Source: Antedon mediterranea (taxonomy: Eukaryota > Echinodermata > Crinoidea > Comatulida > Antedonidae). From it: 64,000 nt of DNA. Of the stretch, positions 55,657 to 64,000 are shown in pieces. The translations under genes and the position numbers were made by a program. A model generated the notes under the pieces. That model did no database searches and was not told where the DNA came from. It saw only the letters and a list, made by a program, of their open reading frames with translations. Numbering within the stretch: the stretch's first letter is position 1; every line of letters begins with the position of its first letter. Location: NCBI RefSeq assembly GCF_964355755.1, contig NC_092674.1:13645001-13709000 (forward strand), in the 5' to 3' direction.

Positions 55657-56483
55657 AGCCCCTTTCTCACAGATGTGCCTGCAATATACCAGTACAGTGC
55701 TGGTGTCGTGCCGGTATCGTTACCGGCATATACCCATTCTCATCGGACTATCGTGCCGGAAATATAACCGGTATATACCGGCTTTCTGTGAGAAAGGAGT
55801 CGGGCATATTCGGCCAATAAAAAGTCTCTGACAAAATAATTATTGAGGGCGTCCTTTATTGTTATTATTTTTGTCTAGCGATGATATGGCGGCGAATGTT
55901 AAGTTACAGATTATTATCTTCCTTTATAGCATATTTATGCAATACATGCTATGTACAGTATATTGTGCATATATTATACAGGTATAGCAATTAATTTGCC
56001 GTCATCGGCAATCTGTAAAACACCTTAGAAGGCTGTAGGCCTACAATTTACAAGGCGACGAAAGGTCAGGCACCAACAAACAAAGAGCTAATGGCCTAGC
56101 CTAGCGGCCTATATAGATTATGCTACAAATTTCTTCTTGTCCCCTTATTTTTAAGCAGCTCTCTTATCTCATTATCCCTCCAGTTCCACATTATTATTGT
56201 TAATTGAATTGAATAGGCGCCAAAGTGATACACTTGACTGCGCAAGGTGTCAAAGCCTCGACGGGGAACCCCGGAATATAACGGCAATACGTTCTCACAG
56301 AATGCCCGTCTGGCATTGCGGGGAATATCCCTAGAATATTACTAGGTCTAAAGCAGGTCATGTCGATGCCGGCATGGTGCCGGCATGATGCCAAGACGAC
56401 CCGTTCTCACAGAAAACCATACCGGCATGGTAATGGTATATTCCCGCAATATTCCTGGCACACAACTCTGTGAGAAAGGGGCT
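55657..56483. mobile_element. Complete 827-bp palindromic TIR element (non-autonomous)
   Basis: The left end AGCCCCTTTCTCACAGATG is inverted at the right end (CTCTGTGAGAAAGGGGCT). Subterminal blocks are strongly palindromic (ACCGGTATATACCGG, CCGGCATGG). Another 3' end, inverted, follows at once (56487-56545), giving a 45-bp-arm hairpin. A further 5' half lies inverted at 58075-58217 and 62529-62545, split by the Harbinger element. No protein is encoded. The superfamily is unknown. Confidence 0.75.
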
Positions 56484-56979
56484 GTAGAGCTGTGTGCCAG
56501 GAATATTGCGGGAATATACCATTACCATGCCGGCACAGCGGTGGCTCCAGGATCTTCCCGACGCGGGGGCTACATTCCCCGACGAGGGGGCTATGCGAGC
56601 ATCACTAGGCTGGGGGACAGGGGGACGAAGCCCCCAGGAAACAACGCGTTCTAGCGTCATTTGAGGCCATTTTAATTAGATTTAGGGTAGCCATTCTTTC
56701 CGTTTTTTATAATGCATAAATAAAATACTGCGGGCAAAAAAACGATGCGCGATAATTCAATCCATGTTTTTTAATTTAAAAAAATAAAAGCTCAAAATAT
56801 GCCTAGGCCTATATTTATCGGGTAAATTGTAGCATAGAAAAATTAATTTACGCAAACGTAAAACGTACGGTACCCACAGGTGAAGAGGTAGGCCTATATT
56901 GTTTATCGCAGAGGCGTAGGCTGGTTGCTGCTGTCTGGGCGTACAAAAATTGTAATGCGTGCCTTGGGCTGATCTGTAA

Positions 56980-57370
56980 GAACATTTTGAAAAATAAAGC
57001 TGTTAGGTCCCCAGAAGTTGAAATTATACATATTAATGATACTATGAAACGAAATTACAAGTCTACAGAACCAGACAACCGTAGTTGGGATGGAGCTAAG
57101 ACAATTTAGAAAAATAGAGTTGGAGGTCCCGGAAATTGGACTTTTTATACTTCAAACCATGAAACAAAATATATAAGTTCTTATCATGGTTGTGACTGAG
57201 CTAAGACATTTTTGAAAAATAGAGCTGTTAGGTCTCGGAAAATGCACTTATTGTACTTCGAAATATGACCAGCTTTATGGTTGGCGCTGAGCTAAGAAAA
57301 TGTTTAAAAAAACAGAGCTGCAGGTCTTCAAAAATTGCATCTTATACTTTGGAAACATTAGGCCTAGAGG
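56980..57370 (+). repeat. Diverged tandem repeat, about 100-bp period, four units
   Basis: Units share GAGCTAAGACATTTTTGAAA, AATAGAGCTGTTAGGTC, then CGGAAATTG / AAAATGCA, a TATACTTC stretch and ATGAAAC. Starts lie near 56970, 57092, 57193 and 57289. Frames crossing it (57265-57540) are not supported. Confidence 0.6.
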
Positions 57371-57800
57371 CTTTAAAAAAGTGGTCCGTTTTGCCTTTAT
57401 TTGGGGGAGGGGGTGCGTCCGCAAGCGTAGACCCTTTTCAGTCGGGGAAATCACTTGATACCCCCCAAGTGTATGCGTGGGTACCATCTGGACTTCCGAG
57501 TGGTGAGAAGTTCATGACATACAGGACATTGAAAATTTAATAACTAATAAGATGTTTGCTAAGCAAAAATGGCATGTTTTTTTGTTTAGTAATGTATGAA
57601 ATATTTATTTTAGGTGCCCCACTGTACAGAGGGTTACTTGTAAATTAAAAAATTGGTGAACATACGAACAATTTACATAATTCGTTTTTGCTATAGTGTA
57701 GCGTAAGTCGACACGTAGTACACGACGTAACCGTCAGTAAACTTCGCCTGGAAAGAAGTAACTACAGTACACTTTTTGGTCCCTGGATGGAACACGATAT
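57370..57800. other. Non-coding spacer
   Basis: A GC-richer block (57400-57500) then AT-rich sequence; nothing recognised. Confidence 0.3.
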
Positions 57801-58025
57801 CACGCGTCTGGACCCAACGTTGAACGATTCGTACAAAGGGATACCGCCAGACAAGTGAGTACCAAGCTACTGTTTAGATAGATCGCTGGCAATAATGAAT
57901 GCATATAAAGTGCATAATAGCCCTCTGACGTACTCACGGTCAATGGAACGTCGCGGTTTTCTAGGCGCTGAAGTTACGAAGTGAACGCGAACGATATTTA
58001 CTGTATATTATATTCCCCGACAAAA
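57800..58025 (+). repeat. Dispersed repeat shared with 45415-45630
   Basis: See the shared blocks at 45415-45630; this copy has extra bases near 57990 (GTGAACGCGAACG). Confidence 0.7.
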
Positions 58026-58220
58026 AGTACACGTGTTCGCCGACGGTGGGGCTAGGCTCCCCGACGAGGGGGCTAGAATATGCCCGACTCCTTTCTCACA
58101 GAAAGCCGGTATATACCGGTTATATTTCCGGCACGATAGTCCGATGAGAATGGGTATATGCCGGTAACGATACCGGCACGACGCCAGCATAATACCGGTA
58201 TATTTCAGGCACATCTGTTA

Positions 58221-58265
58221 AGCGCCATTTACACTAGATACGATAACGACACGATAACGACACGA
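58221..58265 (+). repeat. Left TIR of the Harbinger element
   Basis: AGCGCCATTTACACTAGATA followed by CGATAACGAC repeats; identical in reverse complement to 62481-62525. Further ACGAC / GTCGT motifs continue inside for about 40 bp. Confidence 0.95.
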
Positions 58266-58588
58266 ATGTCGTTGTCGTGTCGTCGTCGTAACAGGTCCGC
58301 GTTTACATTTGAACGATTTGGTAACGATTGTCGTGGAGGTGATGACGTTGACCGTGATACGCTTACTACGTTACTATGCAATGTTACAAATTGATAATTT
58401 GTAATTTATACAATAATGTTGCCAATTTTTTTTTTAAGATGGAGACTTAAACTTAAAATATTAGAATTTATGTGCTCACATATTTATAAATTAGTTTTTG
58501 ATTTTCGCAAATGTTAAGTTGCCAATTTATTTTGAATTTTAATTAAAAATACTTGAGGTCACATAATCAATTAATTAATCAATCAATA

Positions 58589-60194
58589 ATGGCGGATAGT
58601 GATTCCAGTGACGATGAGATGCTTCTCCTATATGTTGCTTATCAACAACATAAGAAAAGAAAAAGAGAATGGGTACACGACATTTACAAACATAGAAAAA
58701 CGCACGGTTCATATCAAACTTTAATTTGTAATGAATTGGCGATATTTGGCGACAAGTTTTACGAATATTTCCGAATGACACAAGTCCAATTCGCCGAGCT
58801 ATTAGCTTACATTGATTCGGACATCGGCAAAGAAAACACTCGTTTTCGTGAAAGCATATGTGCGAAAGAAAGACTTAGTATCTGTCTAAGGTAAGGAACG
58901 TATTCTAATCTCTAATAACTTTACTAATATATAAGATTAACGTAGTTATATAGTTGTAGGCTTACAGTATTATATGCCCAATGTATGGGTAGTAGTAGGC
59001 CTACTATAGTAGTAATTAAAGTTATATATTGAAATAATTAGGAATTAGGCCTATAATTGGATATTATAATAAGTTAATTTTGAATTAGTAGGTTAAAGTT
59101 TTGTATTTTCTTGTTTTTTAATTTCTTGTATTCACACGAGTGCCACTGATATAAAAGTGCTGTTTCCAATAAAGATTATTATTATGATTATTACTATACA
59201 GTTCTGTACTGCGAATACATTGTTTTTACATTCTTCTTACAGGTTTTTAGCAACTGGAGACTCATATGGCACATTAAGTTTTGAGTACCGTGTTTCAAAG
59301 GCCTCAATCTGCCATATAATCTCTGAGGTATGCGAATCCATTTGGAATAACCTTCAGCAGAGATTTATGCCGCTTCCAAAGACCAACGACTGGCAGAGAA
59401 TAGCCGAACAATTTCGGGTACGTTGGAACTTTCCAAATGCAATCGGGGCCATAGACGGCAAACACGTTCAGATTCAAGCACCTGCGAACAGCGGTTCAAT
59501 GTATTTTAACTATAAGGGACACTTTTCTCTTGTGCTTATGGCAATGGTAGATGCCGAATATAACTTTATCTACGTAGATGTTGGTAACTACGGTTCCAAT
59601 AGTGATGGAGGTATTTTCGCACGAAGTACCCTATGTCAAGGACTTGACAAAGGACTCCTTGGCATTCCTCAACCAAGAGAACTTCCAGGTAGCCCCGACC
59701 TGGGGAGAGTACCGCTGGTAGTTGTGGGGGATGAGGCTTTTCCTCTTAAAGAAAACCTAATGCGGCCATACCCTGGAAAAGAGTTAACGAGGGAAAGGCG
59801 TGTTTACAACTACCGGCATTCAAGGGCACGGCGAGTGTCTGAGAATGCTTTCGGAATACTCGCAAGCAAGTTCCGACTGTACCACAGGAAAATCGCCCTT
59901 AAAGCAGAAAATGCAGAGAAAATTGTGAAGGCAACATGTGTGCTGCACAATTACATTCGGAAGACTTCAAGATGTAAACATTTTGAAATTGGTCTAGATG
60001 AAGAGAACATGTTAAGTAATAACTTAATGGAAGCAGAAGGACTGCAAGCTGTAGAAAGTCGAAGAGGGCACCACAGCGCAGCGAGCGCTCTCGATATCAG
60101 AGATAAGTTTAAGCGCTACTTCAGTTCTGATGCTGGCAGTGTTTCATGGCAGGTCCAGAAAACATTCGGTGTAGCTACACTATTGCCAAAGTAA
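58589..60194 (+). CDS. Harbinger transposase (DDE_Tnp_4 / HARBI1-like), two exons
   Basis: Exon 1 is 58589-58890 (donor GTAAGG) and exon 2 is 59243-60194 (acceptor TTCTTCTTACAG). Joining splits one Arg codon and gives 417 residues. The start at 58589 (MADSDSSDDEM) is the first Met of a conserved acidic N-terminus. A helical N-terminal region (RMTQVQFAELLAYI) precedes RVSKASICHIISEVC. The catalytic triad is present: Asp in AIGAIDGKHVQI (about 172), Asp in VVVGDEAFPL (about 264) and Glu in RARRVSENAFGIL (about 301). FNYKGHFSLVLMAM and YVDVGNYGSNSDGGIF are family blocks. It cuts and rejoins the element at TWA targets in the nucleus. An open frame from 59157 is intron read-through. Confidence 0.93.
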
Positions 60195-60480
60195 ATTAAC
60201 TATATGTAGTATATTTATATAAATGTAATTCGTTTATACTATTATTTCCACCAAAATTTATCCGGTTATAAATGTAGGTAAACGAACGTATTCTGAGACA
60301 ACAAATTGATATGACTATTCCACAATTTAAATTTCAACATACTATATGTTTTATTATTAATTTCAAAATATTAAAATTGCACCAACAGTTTCAAAGTTAT
60401 GAATAAAAAATAAAAACTATTTATTCAACCAAAAGTACTTCGAGTCTAATTAATTGATTATACATTTTGTGTTTATTGAA

Positions 60481-62222
60481 TTATTCTTCATTAACGATTT
60501 CCTCTTCTATGTCGAACACAAGAGATGTTATAGCCTTTTTAACTTGAATTTGTTTGATCTTTGGAAACGATTTGACAGTTTGAAATGTTGATTCGAAAAA
60601 AAGTTCTAATGCGTCCTTATTTTTTTTAGGAGTTTTGTTTATTTCTTTTGATTCTAGATAATCAACAATTTTTAGGCCTACGTTGTCATATTTTGGGGCT
60701 TTAGATGACGATGATGATGCAGGTTTTGAAGGGGCAGATCTTTTTGGTGCTACTACAATTGACTCTTCAGTAGTGTCCTCTAAATCCAGCTCCTCTGTGA
60801 ATAAAACCTGATCGTCCATCATCAAATTTAAAAAATCTAAAGAGCTTGAACTTCTGTAAGAAAAAAAGTTTTAATTGTATTAAAGATTAACGTTATTTAT
60901 TTTCATTAACCGTATTAGGGTCATTGAAAAAAGCTATTATTTCCGTATTAGGGCCTATAGGTATGTGCGTAGTATAGAAAGCCAGTTTTACTATTATTAC
61001 ATCGATTATAATTAATACTAGTAACTTGGCAGGCCTAGGAGGAAGGCTAGTTCTTCAATCGAATGGCAACTTAATTAATAATAATTATTATAATATTAAT
61101 TATAAAAACTTACTGTCTTGGTTCAAGATATGGAACTAAAAAATGCATCTGATCAGCCCATTTATATTTTTTAACTCCCCCACCACCAGCATCACCACTT
61201 TTAGTTGAATTAGTTTTTATGGTTCTCTGAAGGGAATCCCGGAGATTGATCCATTTTTTCTTTGCCGATTCACCTGTGATACAACAATATACATATGTCA
61301 AATAATAGAGTCATCATATTGTTATTACATAACATAACTTTTAATGATTTAGCAATTACTTGCCTCACTCCATCATGCCTCACGCAAGGCATATTGTTAT
61401 GCCTTGATATAGGCATATTAGTTGTTGACTTACCATCTACGCCAACCTCGTTCCCAATAGCTTTCCAGACATCTGCTTTTTGTTTGTCTTGCTTATACTC
61501 ATTACTGCTTTTGTCGTACAGTATTTTATTCTGCTGCACAAGCAAAATTAATTTTTCGATGTTCTAAAAAAACAAATTAAAATGTATTTTATTGGCATTA
61601 CATAGCCTGTGCCCTACTTGGGCCTAGCCTACTACTACTTTAGATATATTAAATAATACACATATTAGGCCTAATCTATAGGCGTAGCCTCTATCTAGGC
61701 CCAAGCTAGGCTTAATAGTATTATTATTTAATTGTATAGCTGGCCTAGACCTAGCTAGGCTAATAACAATACTACTATATAATAATATAGTACAGTATTA
61801 GCCTACAGGCCTAGTAATAGTAGTACTGTACCATTATAACACCACTACTAGCCTAGCTAGGAGGCCTACTACCAAATGTAGCATATCACAGGCCTGCTGC
61901 TGCTTGCTAGCCCTATCCATCGTCAGTCAATGTAATGCATATATAGGTATAGATTTACTAGGCCTCAGTCTAGGCGCGCTTAGGTCTAGCCTAGACCTAG
62001 TCCTAGTCTAGGTAGGCCTAGCTAGGCATAGGCCTAGGCCTAGGCCTAGCTGGGCCTTGGCTAGCCTACTCCTTTCTATCTAGCCTAGCTAGGTCAGGCT
62101 TTTATAAATAGCGTATCTAAACCTATGACTTTTTCATAAGATGATAGCACGTAAGTTATTGGTTCAATTAAGGTTAATAAACTGTGTATTCTATTAAATT
62201 TGTAGCTCAATTTACGTACCAT
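60481..62222 (-). CDS. MADF/BESS-type DNA-binding protein of the Harbinger element, four exons
   Basis: Exons on minus: 62222-62220 (the ATG alone, then donor GTACGT), 61563-61434 (donor GTAAGT), 61273-61114 (donor GTAAGT) and 60853-60481. All junctions are GT-AG with T-rich acceptors and phases agree; the CDS is 666 nt, 221 residues. Residues 2-95 form a MADF/Myb-like domain: NIEKLILLVQQNKILYDK, DVWKAIGNEVGV, ESAKKKWINLRDSLQRTI and YKWADQMHFLVPYLEPR. A serine-rich acidic linker follows. The C-terminus (LFFESTFQTVKSFPKIKQIQ, KKAITSL) resembles a BESS interaction motif. In related elements the second protein binds the transposase or TIRs and brings transposase to the nucleus and DNA. The ATG-only exon is inferred. 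Confidence 0.82.
61610..62095. repeat. Block dense in CTAGGCCTAG-type motifs
   Basis: Dozens of overlapping TAGGCCTA, CTAGCCTAG and CTAGGC words, inside intron 1 of the MADF gene. The same words are scattered across the window but are densest here. Confidence 0.6.
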
Positions 62223-62480
62223 TTTTAAACGTCGCGGTGCACAAACCAAGTGACGTCGTCTGTGGTTTTGATTTTTGCGCGCTGTTATTTTGAACTTTGA
62301 CATTACAGGTGCATCCTGATTGGCTATTATAAAATCGTGTCGTGTGTCGTGTCGTGAAAAATGGGTTGTAAACCCATTCAGTACGACCGATTTTTTCCCG
62401 TACACGACACGGTTGTCGGAGACGGTTCTAATGTAAACGTTTATATTCTACAACACGTAACCCAATTTATCGTGTCGTCA

Positions 62481-62525
62481 TCGTGTCGTTATCGTGTCGT
62501 TATCGTATCTAGTGTAAATGGCGCT
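62481..62525 (-). repeat. Right TIR of the Harbinger element
   Basis: Perfect inverse of the left TIR; followed by TTA (62526-62528) and GAAAGGGGCT, the rest of the interrupted host repeat. Confidence 0.95.
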
Positions 62526-62529
62526 TTAG

Positions 62530-64000
62530 AAAGGGGCTACACAGAGGCTTTATTCAATGTTCAATATGTTTGTTTCTATGGAGCGCTAAAAGAGCAACGA
62601 TAATAGCTGAGGACTAAAACTCAGTGGAATGCGTCAATTTCTCATGCATTTATTGGTGAAAAACACGTTTAATTTCAATATATTTGTTAATTTGTCAATA
62701 TTAATGCTGTAATATGTTACTACTGATACTGTTCGATGCAATTTGAAAATGTGTTGTTACTGTACACATGTTTACACATTTTCATCAAAGGTTGTGTATT
62801 ATATATTGCTCACGAGAATCATCACATCATGCTGCATCAGACACGATGGGATGTAATGAGGGTGCCACGACGATCCTGTAGTGTGTACATTCTTTTTGTT
62901 CAAAATTTCGAAATATTAAAATTAATTGCACTTAAATTATTTGCTTTAAATGGCTATCTATCTTCTGATAACCATCTTTGTTTTTTTCAAAATCAGAAAT
63001 CGGAACCCAGAAATATTGTATCGCATACTGTGCGATTGTATAAGGCTATAAGGCTAGTATAAGTTGACTACAATGTTCAAATTGTTTGTTCATAATGATA
63101 ATGAAAGAGTTGGTCAAAAAGACTTCACAAATTCATTCAATACAACAACAACGTATTTATATCAAAACATTTCTCGGAATAGAAATAGATTGTAAAATTG
63201 GTATAAAAACAAACATGTTAAACGTATACAAACAACAATTGATAACAAGAAATATCTCTTACAAAAAACGCTGCTCGACATTTTAAAATTAATCATTGTT
63301 CTTTTGATTGATTTATGATTAATTATTAAAAAGATGTCCTTTAATCGCAAAGATACATACAAATCACAGATAGTTCTTTAATTATGAATCACATGCCCAT
63401 TTTTCACTAGTTAATTGTATACACAACATTTGTTTGCGCTGCTCTGTGTGGCGACATCGATGTCTATAACTAACATGCGCTTTTAAAGGAATATTATATA
63501 TTATTTTGCCATTTGTCATTAAGTATTATCTTCATGAAGCTGTTAAGGTTTTTAATAGACTTATTCAGGATCTGTTTGCAATCATGGACACAACGCTCGC
63601 TTCTCACTACCGTGGCGAAGTATTTGACATACCTAAAGCCTCTTTTCCTGTCGTCGTTAGTCGACGCTATCGTTAACAATAATCGGCGATCTCCTACGTA
63701 AACATTGAAATGTTAACGATTTACAGGAAAAGGTACTTTTTTAACTAACGACGACGATACAAAACGTCGGCGATTTACAGGAAAAGGTGTAATAATCGAC
63801 GGTAATCGACGCTACAATTCGCAATCGTTGACAATGGCAAGAGTTGAATCCAGTTCAACTCGAGCGATATCGCAACGCTAAAACGTAAGAACTGACCAAT
63901 CATCTTGGCGATACAGCACATGACGTCATGTAATCCTTTTCAATTTTAATACCTTGTCATTTTTACACGTGTTTCATAACTTATATTTTTTTGTGCAATT
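62530..64000. other. Right end of the window, no gene seen
   Basis: The first 80 bp complete the interrupted AGCCCC repeat end and then match 43085-43130 (GTTTCTATGGAGCGC). Near 63600-63830, ACGACGAC / CGTCGTTAG words and a duplicated CGATTTACAGGAAAAGGT (63718 and 63771) suggest another TIR-type repeat. No exon recognised. Confidence 0.35.

Larger units (their letters stand above)
58221..62525. mobile_element. Apparently intact PIF/Harbinger DNA transposon
   Basis: 4,305 bp with 45-bp perfect TIRs (58221-58265 and 62481-62525, starting AGCGCCATTTACACTAG) rich in ACGATAACGAC repeats. It is flanked by TTA (58218-58220 and 62526-62528), the usual 3-bp Harbinger duplication. It carries two convergent, spliced genes: a DDE transposase on plus and a MADF-type DNA-binding protein on minus, the standard two-gene plan of Harbinger elements, which need both proteins to move. 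No stop or frame break was seen in either. It lies inside the TIR of an older AGCCCCTTTCTCACAG repeat. Confidence 0.92.

Noticed and set aside
56358-56660. Overlapping 89- and 100-codon frames on opposite strands
   Set aside because: They lie in a hairpin of the palindromic repeat, where open frames mirror each other.
59157-59242. Transposase start at 59157
   Set aside because: This is intron read-through: the acceptor at 59241-59242 and the phase match to exon 1 show the coding exon begins at 59243.

Overview
The window is AT-rich eukaryotic nuclear DNA. It has long introns, GT-AG splice junctions, abundant dispersed repeats and no bacterial-type operons. Three things point to a marine invertebrate deuterostome, perhaps an echinoderm: a Gmr1-like Ty3/gypsy element (a group described from deuterostomes), a tRNA-derived SINE with a tail of the type shared by many deuterostome SINEs, and constant use of the palindrome TAGGCCTA. 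The phylum is an inference.

Host coding content is sparse. The clearest host gene is an ankyrin-repeat gene on the minus strand. Its first coding exon is at 11299-11349. A later exon at 3794-3892 is exactly 99 nt, one ankyrin repeat. The gene runs off the left side of the window.

Nearly everything else recognisable is mobile DNA, much of it nested. From left to right: a TIR repeat (about 895-1680); CGGT-array repeats (9453-10375 and 24632-25387, with short relatives at 33.4 and 34.2 kb); a 5' fragment of a Penelope-like element (14.3-15.2 kb); a complete but broken Gmr1-like LTR retrotransposon with integrase ahead of reverse transcriptase (15673-20779); inverted-repeat complexes (21.3-22.5 kb); 21/42-nt and 42-nt minisatellites (23.7-24.5 and 30.3-30.8 kb); and a full-length two-ORF non-LTR retrotransposon on the minus strand (35258-40185) inserted into a 50-52-nt minisatellite. 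Then come nested fold-back elements (41.3-44.4 kb), a TTAA-flanked element (44.8-45.4 kb), a 5S-rRNA-derived SINE (47.7-48.2 kb), a 3' Penelope fragment carrying a complete hammerhead ribozyme core (49.1-49.7 kb), a tRNA-derived SINE (50.8-51.07 kb), a long fold-back element (51.7-54.5 kb), several copies of one palindromic TIR repeat (51.4-58.2 kb), and an apparently intact PIF/Harbinger transposon (58221-62525).

Two segments, about 31.19-33.13 kb and 46.29-49.84 kb, are copies of each other. Each serves as the empty-site control for insertions in the other.

The best candidate for a working system is the Harbinger element. It has 45-bp perfect TIRs, a TTA target duplication, a two-exon DDE transposase (417 aa, full triad) and a convergent four-exon MADF/BESS-type DNA-binding protein (221 aa) whose first coding exon holds only the ATG. 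The most striking RNA feature is the hammerhead ribozyme at 49.6 kb.
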